Numbered from the stretch's first letter, positions 34,396 to 44,323 are shown. The stretch: 64,000 nt of DNA from MGML01 sp034416335 (GCA_034416335.1 DAOULV010000003.1:1-64000), one strand, 5' to 3'. Made by a program: numbers and translations. Notes: generated by a model from the sequence alone, not told the origin.

Positions 34396-35541
34396 ATGGC
34401 TGAAAAAAAGAAGCCCGGTCATAAATCACTGTCATATCGAAGGATAATCGTCAAACTCGGTACCAGTCTGATTACCGGCGGCACAGAACACATCGACCGG
34501 GAAATGATGTCGGGACTGGTCAAACAGATGTCCGGGCTGCACGCGCAGGGTGCCGAATTACTGGTAGTATCCTCGGGAGCAATTGCCGCGGGAAGACATA
34601 AGCTGGGACTTGCCAGAGACCGAAGGGGAATTCCCTTCAAGCAGGTACTGGCTTCTGTCGGGCAGGGCCAGTTGATGAATATCTACGACCGGTTATTCTC
34701 GGAATTGGGGATTACCGTTGCCCAGGCTCTCCTTTCAAAATCCGATCTTACCGACCGTGCCGGATACCTCAACGCACGTAACACCCTGCTGGCTCTACTG
34801 GAACTGAAAGTAGTATGTATTGTAAATGAGAACGACGTGGTTGCCGTAGATGAAATCCAGGAAGCCAAATTCGGTGACAATGACAATCTTTCGGCAATGG
34901 TGGCAAACCTTGTCGATGCCGATTTACTTCTGATATTAAGTGATGTCGACGGACTTTACACCGCCGACCCGAACCGTGACCCGTCTGCAAGCCTGATTCC
35001 TCAGGTAGACAAAATAGACTCGAAGATTACAAAGCTGGTGAAAGGTACCTCCGGGGCTCTGGGCACCGGCGGTATGGTGACTAAAATCGAGGCTGCCAGA
35101 CTGGCTACTTCTTCAGGAGTAGCCGTGATTATAGCCAGAGGAAACGAACCTGATATTATTACCAGGGTGGCGACCGGAGAAAAAGTCGGAACGCTCTTTA
35201 TACCTGCGGGCGGCAGTATCGAAAGCCGGAAACGCTGGATGATGAGCGGTCTTTCCACAAAGGGGAAACTTGTTGTGGATGCCGGGGCAGCCGAAGCGCT
35301 GAGAAAGCACAGTCGCAGTCTGCTCGCAGCGGGGATCGTTCAGACCGAAGGAAAGTTTCAGCGGGGTGACATCGTTAACATATTCGACCCAGAAGGCAAT
35401 AACATCGGCTGCGGGATTACAAACTACAGCGCGTCCGATATTACTACAATCAAGGGGATACACTCGAAAAGTATTACCGATACCCTTGGATACGATTACG
35501 GTTCGGAAGTAGTCCACCGCAATAATCTGGTGATTTTATAA
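34396..35541 (+). CDS. proB: Glutamate 5-kinase
   Basis: 381 aa. RRIIVKLGTSLITGG, VSSGAIAAGRHKLGL, NENDVVAVDEIQEAKFGDNDNLSAMVANLVDADLLLILSDVDGLYTADP and GTGGMVTKIEAARLATSSG are the amino-acid-kinase motifs. A PUA domain occupies about residues 285-370. First enzyme of proline synthesis, feedback-inhibited by proline in most bacteria. proA is 4.5 kb downstream with unrelated genes between. Confidence 0.96.
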   Translation: MAEKKKPGHKSLSYRRIIVKLGTSLITGGTEHIDREMMSGLVKQMSGLHAQGAELLVVSSGAIAAGRHKLGLARDRRGIPFKQVLASVGQGQLMNIYDRLFSELGITVAQALLSKSDLTDRAGYLNARNTLLALLELKVVCIVNENDVVAVDEIQEAKFGDNDNLSAMVANLVDADLLLILSDVDGLYTADPNRDPSASLIPQVDKIDSKITKLVKGTSGALGTGGMVTKIEAARLATSSGVAVIIARGNEPDIITRVATGEKVGTLFIPAGGSIESRKRWMMSGLSTKGKLVVDAGAAEALRKHSRSLLAAGIVQTEGKFQRGDIVNIFDPEGNNIGCGITNYSASDITTIKGIHSKSITDTLGYDYGSEVVHRNNLVIL

Positions 35542-35563
35542 ATTACGGCAGGGGACGGGTAAA

Positions 35564-36529
35564 ATAACGATACTAAAAACCAGCACTCTTTATCACGGCG
35601 ACAATCTTGAGATAATGCGCAGGTATATCCCTGATAACTCTATCAACCTGGTATACATCGACCCGCCCTTTAATACCAACCGGAATTATAATCTTTCGTA
35701 CTCGGAAAGAAAGGGCAACTCGAAAAGCAATCGAAAAGCGTTCTCAGATACGTGGCGGTGGAATGAAGACTCTGAAAATACACTGAGCCAGATTCAGAAA
35801 ACGTCACCGGCACTCGGCACTTTGTTAAACGGGCTTGTAAAAAGCCTCTGCAACAGCCCGGTTGCGGCTTATCTGGTAATGATGATTCCGCGCCTGCTGG
35901 AAACTTACCGGCTTCTGGAGGATACCGGTTCGCTGTACCTGCACTGCGACCCCACCTCCAGTCATTACCTGAAGATAATCCTAGACCAGATATTCGGTGC
36001 GATGAATTTCAGGAACGAGATTACCTGGTCTTATAAGGGCGGAGGGAGATCTTACAAACATTTCGCCCGGAAACACGATGTTTTACTCTTCTATACCAGG
36101 AGTGATGAATGGACGTTCAACTATCAGGATATCCTGGTGGACAGGACGAACCGGACGTATTTCACCGATGAGAACGGTGACAGGTACTGGCTGAAATACG
36201 GTAAAAGGTATTACCTTAAACACGAAGGCAAAGTCCCCGAAGACTGGTGGGCTGATATCGACCCGCTTCACGGTCCTTATAAAGAAAGACTCGGTTATCC
36301 CACGCAGAAACCGCTGGCTTTACTGGAACGGATTATCAACGCAAGCTCAAACGAGGGAGATATCGTCCTTGACCCGTTCTGCGGCTGCGGTACGACACTG
36401 GTAGCAGCCGAAAAACTGGGAAGGAAATGGATAGGCATCGATATTTCAGAGGATGCGATAGAAATAACCGAAAAACGACTTAACGAGACATTCCCGGAGA
36501 TTAATATTGAGACCACACAGGCGGTGTAG
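35564..36529 (+). CDS. Beta-class (N4/N6) DNA methyltransferase
   Basis: About 320 aa. LVYIDPPFNTNRNYN is catalytic motif IV and DIVLDPFCGCGTTLVAAEKLGRKWIGIDIS is motif I (SAM binding), in beta order. SLYLHCDPTSSHYLK is typical of N6/N4 methyltransferases. The conserved opening TLYHGDNLEIMRRY lies upstream of the first ATG (35615), in a frame open from 35534 but with no ATG, GTG or TTG. ATA 35564 is the best guess for the start. No restriction enzyme gene is adjacent, so it may be an orphan methylase. Confidence 0.85.
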   Translation: MTILKTSTLYHGDNLEIMRRYIPDNSINLVYIDPPFNTNRNYNLSYSERKGNSKSNRKAFSDTWRWNEDSENTLSQIQKTSPALGTLLNGLVKSLCNSPVAAYLVMMIPRLLETYRLLEDTGSLYLHCDPTSSHYLKIILDQIFGAMNFRNEITWSYKGGGRSYKHFARKHDVLLFYTRSDEWTFNYQDILVDRTNRTYFTDENGDRYWLKYGKRYYLKHEGKVPEDWWADIDPLHGPYKERLGYPTQKPLALLERIINASSNEGDIVLDPFCGCGTTLVAAEKLGRKWIGIDISEDAIEITEKRLNETFPEINIETTQAV

Positions 36530-36535
36530 TTACTG

Positions 36536-36979
36536 CTATTCTATCTTCAGCAGCTTGAATTCACTTGCCGCATCATACACCCGGGTCGCCTTTATATCCA
36601 GGATTTCATAGATAACCGCTTCGGCTACCAGCCACGTAGTGACTCCGGGACGCAGGCAGCCGGTCAGTGTTTTTCCTGAGCGTCCCAGTGCTCCGTGAAT
36701 ATGAAGAACCGATTTGCCATCCTCGTCAGGCGCCAGCACACCGACTCCGGCAACCTCATGGGCGCCGTCAACCGGCAGCAGTACCGGCTCCGGCGGCATC
36801 TCATCGGAACGCCGAGGTCCAACCACGACCTCACCGCCGCCTATTCCACCCACCAGCACAACCTGCCCGACCGAAATTCCTTTTTCCCCGGCAAACCGCT
36901 CTATGCACTCGGGCACAATATCGCCGTCTTCAAGACGCACAACAAAAACCCGGCCGATCCGTCCTTCACTTGCTCTCAT
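36536..36979 (-). CDS. PCC/DUF296-domain protein
   Basis: 147 aa. RVFVVRLEDGDIVPECIERFAGEKGISVGQVVLVGGIGGGEV, VAGVGVLAPDEDGKSVLHIHGALGRSGKTLTGCL and VTTWLVAEAVIYEI match the PPC (plant and prokaryote conserved) domain, often found in AT-hook DNA-binding proteins. No AT-hook is present here. The HIHGALG metal site is intact. Convergent with the methyltransferase gene, 6 nt apart. Confidence 0.85.
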   Translation of the reverse strand: MRASEGRIGRVFVVRLEDGDIVPECIERFAGEKGISVGQVVLVGGIGGGEVVVGPRRSDEMPPEPVLLPVDGAHEVAGVGVLAPDEDGKSVLHIHGALGRSGKTLTGCLRPGVTTWLVAEAVIYEILDIKATRVYDAASEFKLLKIE

Positions 36980-37146
36980 TTTTAACCTCCGAAAACGGAT
37001 ATTACTCCAGATATTGTCAGTATGATATTAGCATACCGCTATCAATTACTTCATTTCATCCAAAAATCCGGTTCGGATGTACGAAGAATATGATAGAATG
37101 AAAAAACCACAACAAGTAATACATCCGGACGAACAGGGAGAATAAA

Positions 37147-38430
37147 TTGGCACTTGAACAATACCGGAGTGATATGGAGACCTGCTGCCGCTGTTCGGCA
37201 TGCAAATTCATACCGCTGGAAAAAGTAAAAGGATACCAGCCGGTAAATATATGCCCCAGTATTACCTGGAATGACTTCCACGCCTATTCGGGGGGCGGCA
37301 GAATGGGAATCGGGGTAGCCATGCTGGAGAACAGGCTGGAGTACACCGATAAACTGCTTGATGTGGTCTATAACTGCATGACCTGCGGCGGCTGCGATAT
37401 CTCCTGTAAATACGCAATGGACATGGAAGTACTTAAGCCGATACTGGAAACCAGGATAAATTGTGTAGAAAACGGCCATACCCTGCCTGCCTTGGACCGC
37501 CTGGTAGCCAGCCTGAAAACTCAGGGACATATGGTACCCGGAACGAAAGTAAAACGCGGCGACTGGCTGGAGGGGGAAAAGATAAAGGACTATACTTCTC
37601 AGACCTGTGAGGTAATTTATCACGCCGGATGCCGCACCTGCTATAACCGGGATATGTGGAAAGTAGCTCGGAACACGGTCGACTTGCTGCAAAAAGCCGG
37701 CACAGACATCGGTATCGCCGGAGTAAACGAGTCCTGCTGCGGCGGATGGGCCTATCAAATGGGCTATAAAGAAGAAGCCCTGAAGCAGGCTGAGAAAAAT
37801 ATGGCTGTTTATAAAAAAGCAGGTGTAAAAACGCTGGTAACGGGATGTGCCGACTGCTATCACGCCTTCAAGGTCCTGTACGACGAGTTCGGTCTCAAAG
37901 GAGACCTCGAGATACTTCATAGCACGGAATATCTCGCCCGTTTGATAAGAGAAGGTAAACTGAAACCGGACAAAAGCCTGGATCTGACCGTCACTTACCA
38001 CGACCCATGTCACCTCGGCAGACTGGGAGAGCCGTATATACACTGGGAAGGAAAGCAGGTTCCCGGACACATCAGGATTTTCGACCCGCCTAAGGAATTC
38101 CGGCGGGGAACCTACGGAATCTACGAACCTCCGCGTGAAATTCTCAGGAGTATTCCCGGAGTGAACCTGGTCGAAATGCAGAGGATAAAAGAATATGCCT
38201 GGTGCTGTGGCGCCGGCGGCGGAGTTGCCGAATCCAATCCCGAATTCAGCGCTTTTACATCGGACGAAAGAATTAAAGAAGCCGAGGTCACAGGAGCGGA
38301 AGCGATAGCCACCGCCTGCCCGGGATGCGAGATGAATTTCGATAAGAGTATCAGCGAAACCGGCAGCAGGCTGAAAGTATACGACGTAATCGAATTGCTG
38401 TACGCAGCCATATCATATGAGGTTGATTGA
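37147..38430 (+). CDS. Fe-S oxidoreductase with two CCG domains (GlcF/HdrD-like)
   Basis: 427 aa from TTG 37147 (GGGAG upstream). Two 4Fe-4S motifs are at the N-terminus (CCRCSACKFIP...NICPS and NCMTCGGCDISC). Two CCG cysteine-rich domains follow: HAGCRTCYN...ESCCGGWAYQMGY and YHDPCHLGRLGE...EYAWCCGAGGG. It is like the iron-sulfur subunit of glycolate/lactate dehydrogenases. It lies 3 nt before the FAD gene, forming a two-subunit dehydrogenase; electrons would pass from FAD to these clusters. Confidence 0.92.
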   Translation: MALEQYRSDMETCCRCSACKFIPLEKVKGYQPVNICPSITWNDFHAYSGGGRMGIGVAMLENRLEYTDKLLDVVYNCMTCGGCDISCKYAMDMEVLKPILETRINCVENGHTLPALDRLVASLKTQGHMVPGTKVKRGDWLEGEKIKDYTSQTCEVIYHAGCRTCYNRDMWKVARNTVDLLQKAGTDIGIAGVNESCCGGWAYQMGYKEEALKQAEKNMAVYKKAGVKTLVTGCADCYHAFKVLYDEFGLKGDLEILHSTEYLARLIREGKLKPDKSLDLTVTYHDPCHLGRLGEPYIHWEGKQVPGHIRIFDPPKEFRRGTYGIYEPPREILRSIPGVNLVEMQRIKEYAWCCGAGGGVAESNPEFSAFTSDERIKEAEVTGAEAIATACPGCEMNFDKSISETGSRLKVYDVIELLYAAISYEVD

Positions 38431-38433
38431 AAA

Positions 38434-39984
38434 ATGGCTTTGAGCAGAGAGCAATACACCGCATTTGAAGACATAGTCGGGCCGAAATATATATCCTCGG
38501 ACCCGGTGATACTCGATTCATATTCATGGAGGTCCGGGCTGCTGGCCGGGATGGATAAATTCACGCCCCGTTTCGAAGCGGTTATGCTACCTGACAGCAC
38601 CAAGGAAGTCCAGGCTATAGTCAAACTCTGTAATAAGTTCGACCTCCAGTTCAAGGCGTCCAGCACCGGATGGGGAGTCTATAACGACGCCCCCGGACCG
38701 GGTGTGATAAGACTGGACCTGAGACGGATGAACCGTATCCTAGAGATTAATGAGAAAAATATGTACGCCGTGGTCGAACCCTACGTAATCGGCGCCCAGC
38801 TTCAGGCGGAATGTATGAAGAGAGGTCTGATATGCAACCAGTGCGGAGCCGGCAGTAACTGCTCTGCCCTGCCTATTGCCGCCCACCAGGGAGTCGGACA
38901 TCTCAGTCAGAGTGCCAGTTACGGTGAGCGTAACCAACTTGCCCTGGAGTGGGTTACCCCGGACGGTGACGTGGTGCAGTTCGGCTCGCTGGGTGCGATG
39001 GATGAGTGGTTCTGCGGCGACGGACCGGGTCCTTCCCTGAGAGGGATAGTCAGGGGTAACGTGGTACCTCTCGGCGGACTCGGCGTCTACACCAAGGCAG
39101 CGACCAAAATATACCACTGGCCGGGACCCGATACATTCCCGATAGAGGGAGTATCACCCCATTACGCCCCCAGTGAGATACCGCCGTATTTTCTGATAAG
39201 GTTCTACTCATTCCCCTCCCTGGAAAAACTGATACTTGCCGTCCAGAAAATAGGCGAGAGTGAGATAGCCTACGAGCTTATGGGATTCAATGCCGCCATG
39301 GCGGCGTCTAATATGGCGACAAGTAACGAGGAAGATATCAGGCTGTTCAACGAATTCAGACAGTTCGTACAGGGACCCTGTTTTATGATTATCATTGCCG
39401 GAAATTCGAAAAACGATTTTGATTACAAAACTAAGGTGCTGGAGCTGGTAGTTAAGGAAACCGAAGGTAAATCCCTGGAAAAACTGGTGGAAGACCCGAA
39501 GGTAGCCGGCGGCTGCCTGTGGCGGTGGCTGAGAAGTACGGCATCTATCAGGGAGACTTTCCGTGCCAGCGGAACTTTCGGCGGCGAGGTAGGCGGCACC
39601 GACATCTTCCCGCTTATGGCGGAATATATCAACATCACGGCCCGTGCCAAGGAAGACCTTATCAAGCGAGGTCTGGTATATAATGATGATACATCGCCGT
39701 TCACCCAGTCGTTCGAACACGGTCACTACGGGCACGGAGAATTATTGATAAGATATGCCCCGAATCCCAATACCTTCAGGGCACTGACAGAGGAATTTAT
39801 GGCACAGGCAAACGATACGGCGATAAACGGTCATTTCGGTGTACCGGCGCACGTATTCGGTGACAGTTCTCACGACCTGTACGGACCGAACGCAACGAAT
39901 TATCATAAATGGCTGAGACAGATAAAAAAGACCTTCGACCCCAATAACGCTTCGGAAGGCAGCTATTATATTACGGATAAATAG
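38434..39984 (+). CDS. FAD-binding oxidoreductase (GlcD/PCMH-type)
   Basis: 516 aa. VKLCNKFDLQFKASSTGWGVYNDAPGPGVIRLDLRRMNRILEIN and ICNQCGAGSNCSALPIAAHQGVGHLSQSASYGERNQLALEWVTPDGDVVQFGS are the PCMH FAD-binding region. The C-terminus ends with KWLRQIKKTFDPNNASEGSYYI, like DPxxxxNPGK of glycolate oxidase subunits. It partners the Fe-S subunit directly upstream. A 2-hydroxyacid substrate is likely but not shown. Confidence 0.9.
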   Translation: MALSREQYTAFEDIVGPKYISSDPVILDSYSWRSGLLAGMDKFTPRFEAVMLPDSTKEVQAIVKLCNKFDLQFKASSTGWGVYNDAPGPGVIRLDLRRMNRILEINEKNMYAVVEPYVIGAQLQAECMKRGLICNQCGAGSNCSALPIAAHQGVGHLSQSASYGERNQLALEWVTPDGDVVQFGSLGAMDEWFCGDGPGPSLRGIVRGNVVPLGGLGVYTKAATKIYHWPGPDTFPIEGVSPHYAPSEIPPYFLIRFYSFPSLEKLILAVQKIGESEIAYELMGFNAAMAASNMATSNEEDIRLFNEFRQFVQGPCFMIIIAGNSKNDFDYKTKVLELVVKETEGKSLEKLVEDPKVAGGCLWRWLRSTASIRETFRASGTFGGEVGGTDIFPLMAEYINITARAKEDLIKRGLVYNDDTSPFTQSFEHGHYGHGELLIRYAPNPNTFRALTEEFMAQANDTAINGHFGVPAHVFGDSSHDLYGPNATNYHKWLRQIKKTFDPNNASEGSYYITDK

Positions 39985-40017
39985 AAACGGTAACCACCCG
40001 ATATCAGGAGCAGACTT

Positions 40018-41292
40018 ATGAGTAACACAATCGAAGAACTCGAAGCGAAAGGGAAGGCAGCCAGAGAAGCTTCCCGCAGGCTGGCTTTTATACCGTCAGA
40101 CACAAAAAACGCAGCTTTATCAAACATCGCTAACGACCTGAGATCGAAAAAGGACGAAATACTGTCGGCAAATAAACTCGACTGCGATGCCGCAAAAGAT
40201 TCAGGGATGGACGAGGCCATGCTCGACCGCCTGTTATTAACTCCGGACCGGCTTGACGGAATGGCATCCGACGTGATGGCGGTTGCAGCCCTGTCCGACC
40301 CCGTAGGTGAAATATCGGATATGCGTACCCTGCCCAACGGACTGGTAGCCGGCAGGAAACGGGTACCTCTGGGAGTACTCGGGGTAATTTACGAAAGCCG
40401 CCCTAACGTAACGGTAGATATATCGGCTCTCTGTATAAAATCCGGCAACGCCGTCATCCTGCGGGGGGGAAGAGAAGCTATTAACTCGAATACTGCACTG
40501 ACGGCACTGGTCGGCAAAGCGACTGAAAGGGCTGGAATGCCTGCCGGAACCATACAATTTATCGAAAACACCGATCGTTCGCTGGTCGAACATATGCTGA
40601 AAATGAACCAGGAAATCGACCTTCTGATTCCCCGCGGCGGCGCTGGTCTGATAAAGTACGTCAGGGAAAATGCCGCCATGCCCGTGGTAGCCGGAGGGAT
40701 AGGTGTATGCCATACCTACGTGGACCTTGCCGCCAACCTGAAGAACGCAGCGGCAATAGCTTATAACGCCAAAGTCCAGCGTCCCACGGTGTGCAACGCC
40801 ATGGATACACTCCTCGTTCATTCTGAAATCGCCGGGAAGTTCCTGCCGATGGCGGCAGCCGAACTGGCTAAAGCCGGAGTTGAAATGCACTGTGACAGCC
40901 GGGCAATGGAAATATTGAAATCGGATTCATCTCTGAAACTTGTCGATGCGGTAGATGAAGACTGGGGCAAGGAATACCTGGCACTTATCGCCGCAATAAA
41001 GGTTGTCGACTCACTTGATGAAGCCCTCGACCATATAGCACGGTACGGCTCGGGGCATTCCGAGGCAATCATAACCGAAGACTACGGGGCAGCTACCAGG
41101 TTTCTTAATGAAGTGGATGCTGCCTGCGTTTACGTGAATGCCAGTACGCGGTTCACCGACGGGGCGCAGTTCGGTCTGGGTGCTGAAGTAGGAATCAGTA
41201 CTCAAAAAATGCATGCCCGGGGCCCGTTGGGAGTCAAGGAACTTACTACTTATAAATGGATTATCTACGGCAACGGCCAGGTCCGGCCTTAA
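40018..41292 (+). CDS. proA: Gamma-glutamyl phosphate reductase
   Basis: 424 aa. LGVLGVIYESRPNVTVD, KSGNAVILRGGREA, AYNAKVQRPTVCNAMDTLLVH (catalytic Cys), GSGHSEAIITED and MHARGPLGVKELTTYKW are family signatures. It reduces glutamyl-5-phosphate to the semialdehyde with NADPH in proline synthesis. It is separated from proB by the methylase and dehydrogenase genes. Confidence 0.97.
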   Translation: MSNTIEELEAKGKAAREASRRLAFIPSDTKNAALSNIANDLRSKKDEILSANKLDCDAAKDSGMDEAMLDRLLLTPDRLDGMASDVMAVAALSDPVGEISDMRTLPNGLVAGRKRVPLGVLGVIYESRPNVTVDISALCIKSGNAVILRGGREAINSNTALTALVGKATERAGMPAGTIQFIENTDRSLVEHMLKMNQEIDLLIPRGGAGLIKYVRENAAMPVVAGGIGVCHTYVDLAANLKNAAAIAYNAKVQRPTVCNAMDTLLVHSEIAGKFLPMAAAELAKAGVEMHCDSRAMEILKSDSSLKLVDAVDEDWGKEYLALIAAIKVVDSLDEALDHIARYGSGHSEAIITEDYGAATRFLNEVDAACVYVNASTRFTDGAQFGLGAEVGISTQKMHARGPLGVKELTTYKWIIYGNGQVRP

Positions 41293-41295
41293 TAA

Positions 41296-42036
41296 TCAGC
41301 CTATTCCCCTGATTCCCGCTGCCGTCAGAGCTTTCTTCTGAAGCTTGAACAGTTCGTTGATGCCTTTGGTCGCCAGAGAAAGTATGGAATCTAGGGTCTG
41401 CCTGTCGAAGTTCTTACCCTCGGACGTGCCCTGCACTTCAACATATTCTCCGTTGCTGTTCATTACTATATTGAAATCGGCCCCGGCATTGAAATCCTCG
41501 TCGTAGCACAGGTCGAGGAGCATATTATTATGAACGATACCGGCACTCGTCGCCGCTATGGCATATTTAAGAGGGATGGTGGATATAATCCCCATATTTT
41601 CCAGGTTCTGCATGGCGAGGTAAAGGGCAACATAGCTGCCGGTAATGGCGGCTGTTCTGGTACCGCCGTCTGCCTGGAGAACGTCGCAGTCCACCTGCAG
41701 GGTCCTGCCGCTCAGGACGCTGAGATCCGTAACAGCCCGGAGAGAACGACCGATAAGCCGCTGTATCTCCTGGTTTCTGCCGGAAATCCTGCCCTGCACG
41801 GAATCCCGCGGTGTCCGGGTAACCGTGGCTCTCGGCAGCATGGCATACTCCGCCGTTATCCAGCCGTTACCGCTGTCCCGTAGAAAACCGGGAACTCTTT
41901 CATCTACACTGACGGAGCAAAGAACGTGTGTCCTGCCTAATTCAATAAGAGCCGAACCTTCGGCAAAACTCTGTACGCCTGTTGTTATCTTAACCGGACG
42001 CAGTTCATCCCAGTCACGCCCGTCCGCTCTCTTCAT
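41296..42036 (-). CDS. rph: Ribonuclease PH
   Basis: 246 aa. MKRADGRDWDELRPVKITTG, VSVDERVPGFLRDSGNGWITAEYAMLPRATVTRTPRD, GRISGRNQEIQRLIGRSLRAV and VDCDVLQADGGTRTAAITGSYVAL are diagnostic for the phosphorolytic 3' exonuclease that trims tRNA. Convergent with proA, 3 nt apart. It follows tilS on the same strand. Confidence 0.97.
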   Translation of the reverse strand: MKRADGRDWDELRPVKITTGVQSFAEGSALIELGRTHVLCSVSVDERVPGFLRDSGNGWITAEYAMLPRATVTRTPRDSVQGRISGRNQEIQRLIGRSLRAVTDLSVLSGRTLQVDCDVLQADGGTRTAAITGSYVALYLAMQNLENMGIISTIPLKYAIAATSAGIVHNNMLLDLCYDEDFNAGADFNIVMNSNGEYVEVQGTSEGKNFDRQTLDSILSLATKGINELFKLQKKALTAAGIRGIG

Positions 42037-42138
42037 AATAAATCATTCCTTTCCGAATCTAATACTATCTGCCAGAATATGCCCGAGTATAGCATTGATA
42101 TGTCCCCGTGGCAATAAGGCCAGTAAAAGCGGTTCCCG

Positions 42139-43584
42139 TCATGAACCGGTTTTCGCGGTAAAGTTCACTTTCAGTATACGGGACGTGTTGTCTGTTACTT
42201 TTACACGGTCGTCTATACGGTAACCGACAATCCAGATAATCTGTTGATGATTGCACACTACCGGAATCCTGTTTCGCCAGGCTTTGGGTATCTTGACGTC
42301 TATCATATACTCACCCAGTTTCTTCGGTTTATCCATTCCCAGCGGGTAGAATCTGTCGGCGGCTCTCCTCGGACGTACCGTCAAGTCCTTTCCAACCTCA
42401 TCAAAATCCAGTAGTGCGGTAAAACTATCGGCATTAGTATCAGTCTCTCCGAAGTCGATAATATCGGCTGATATCTCCCATCCCGGCAACTCGGTCCGGC
42501 CCGGAACGTTCAGTACGTATTGTCCATCCAGTCCGGGGAAAGGTGAGAGTGAGGACGGTTCGCGTGCCAGCAGGAAACGGTCGTATTCCACGACGAAAAT
42601 TAGTCCATCAGGAAGATGTATCCGTTTACCCGCCTGTAAATTCGTGGCTTCAAGTATTCCTTCGATATGCCGTGTCTCGATATCTTTTAGGCTGCCTGCA
42701 GTCCTGTCGATCGCCTGCCGTAAGAGGTGTCTCTGTAAAGCTTTTGGTAATCTGACAAATCCTTTTTTATCCAGAATTACAGTGTTTCCCTGCTTCTCCG
42801 CTATCTTCCCCCATAATTCATCCGCAGCAGCATCCAGAAAATCGAGTTCATCACCGGCTATTCGGGCAGTTCGCAGGAGTGCCTCCCCGACTTCCGAATT
42901 ATAGCCTTCCAGGAGCGGAATCAGCTGGTGGCGTATTCTGTTTCTTAACGGTACCAGAGACTGATTTGTAGGGTCTAGCCTCGGTTTATACCCTCTCTTA
43001 AGGCAGTAATCCAGAGTTTCCTGTCGGTTGACCTCCAGCAAAGGGCGGACAATATCGATACTACCATCGGAGGATTGCCACTGTATTTTCGGCTGGAGTC
43101 CCCGCAGTCCCCTAGTACCGGTACCCCGTATGAGATGCAGGAGTATTGTTTCTATATTGTCGTCGGTGGTATGACCCGCTGCGACGGCATCGGCACCCAC
43201 AGATCTCGCCGTTTCGGCAAGAAAAGCATAACGCACCTCCCGGGCTGCTTCCTCTACCGTACCGCCGTGTTCTCTTCTGTATTCCACCACATCGCGTTCA
43301 CCGGCAGTCACGGGTAACTCCAGTTTCTGCGCCAGTTGAGTTACGTACTTCGCGTCGTCATCGGATTCCAGACCACGAAGTTTGTGGTTGAGATGAGCGA
43401 TATGAAGCTGCAGGTCCAGTTCATCCTGTAACCGAGTTAGTAAAAGCAAAAGGCATACCGAATCGGGACCGCCGGACACTGCCACAAGCAGTTTGTCTCC
43501 GTTGCCGACAAGATTTCTAACTCTGATAAATTGAATTACTCTTTGTTCCAGGGCTTGAAGAGAGTCGTCTGTCTTTGAGTTCAT
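42139..43584 (-). CDS. tilS: tRNA(Ile)-lysidine synthase
   Basis: 481 aa. LLVAVSGGPDSVCLLLLL is the PP-loop (SGGxDS) that activates the tRNA with ATP. HLNHKLRGLESDDDA and AGHTTDDNIETILLHLIRGTGTRGLRGL follow. The C-terminal TilS domain includes LTVRPRRAADRFYPLGMDKPKKLGEYMIDVKIPKAWRNRIPVV. It modifies C34 of tRNA-Ile(CAU). Full-length bidomain form. Downstream in the same direction is rph. Confidence 0.96.
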   Translation of the reverse strand: MNSKTDDSLQALEQRVIQFIRVRNLVGNGDKLLVAVSGGPDSVCLLLLLTRLQDELDLQLHIAHLNHKLRGLESDDDAKYVTQLAQKLELPVTAGERDVVEYRREHGGTVEEAAREVRYAFLAETARSVGADAVAAGHTTDDNIETILLHLIRGTGTRGLRGLQPKIQWQSSDGSIDIVRPLLEVNRQETLDYCLKRGYKPRLDPTNQSLVPLRNRIRHQLIPLLEGYNSEVGEALLRTARIAGDELDFLDAAADELWGKIAEKQGNTVILDKKGFVRLPKALQRHLLRQAIDRTAGSLKDIETRHIEGILEATNLQAGKRIHLPDGLIFVVEYDRFLLAREPSSLSPFPGLDGQYVLNVPGRTELPGWEISADIIDFGETDTNADSFTALLDFDEVGKDLTVRPRRAADRFYPLGMDKPKKLGEYMIDVKIPKAWRNRIPVVCNHQQIIWIVGYRIDDRVKVTDNTSRILKVNFTAKTGS

Positions 43585-43672
43585 TATTTCTCCGACGGGA
43601 TTTTCCCTATTCTTAGCAGATTACGGTAATTTTCTCAATGGCGGCAGCAATCGTACTTTATGAACCTGCGCG

Positions 43673-44323
43673 TTAACTGTTCAGAATAAGTCTTGTTCGT
43701 GATATCGACCGTGGAAACCTTTTGAAGCCAAGTGCGAGTGTAACCTGTTCCGGTCTGCCCGAACCATTACTGCCGCAGCGGAGAACCATATATATTGTAC
43801 AGAGTTCGTCATCCGAAGAAACCAGCTTGATATCATTGATTAACTCTCTCAGGTCGTACTCACGCCTGCCGGTATCTCTTTCGTGGTACCAGGGCAGTTT
43901 GTCCAGTGAAAGCAGGGAACCGATAGCTGATTCGATATCTTCCGGGCCGTCCTCCATTTCCACCTCTACCCGGTATTCGGCCAGGCTTACCTGCGATTGA
44001 AGTGACGGCATCATCACATTTATCTGCTGGACTCCAAGAATATCGACTCCGGCAGGCAGCTGCCTGCTGACAGCATCGGTGAACCAGTGCGGAGTAACAT
44101 TTCCGGAAATAAAAACATCCAGCAACTCGGACTCACCGGTAACTCCCACCGCCAGAGGAGAGGCAAGTGAAAGCCTGGGATGGGGACTGAAGCCTTCCGA
44201 ATATGCCACCTGGATTCCGGCGCGATTCAACGCCCTCTCCCAGAGACGCATAATATCAAGGTGGGAGATATATTTAATTTCTTCTCCCCGTGTAAATCTA
44301 ACTCTGAGACGCTGCATCTTCAC
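43673..44323 (-). CDS. DUF2344 / radical SAM-linked protein
   Basis: 216 aa. LRVRFTRGEEIKYISHLDIMRLWERALNRAGIQVAYSEGFSPHPRLSLASPLAVGVTGESELLDVFI is the conserved DUF2344 (TIGR03936) start. Normally it is next to, or fused with, a radical SAM protein, but none is adjacent here. Its start overlaps the second CNNM/CBS gene by 26 nt, suggesting coupled translation. tRNA-related context (tilS, rph) follows. Confidence 0.85.
   Translation of the reverse strand: MKMQRLRVRFTRGEEIKYISHLDIMRLWERALNRAGIQVAYSEGFSPHPRLSLASPLAVGVTGESELLDVFISGNVTPHWFTDAVSRQLPAGVDILGVQQINVMMPSLQSQVSLAEYRVEVEMEDGPEDIESAIGSLLSLDKLPWYHERDTGRREYDLRELINDIKLVSSDDELCTIYMVLRCGSNGSGRPEQVTLALGFKRFPRSISRTRLILNS

Noticed and set aside
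36667..37101. 144-aa plus-strand frame opposite the PPC gene
   Set aside because: Low-complexity Pro/Arg/His product in antisense; the minus strand encodes a complete PPC domain.
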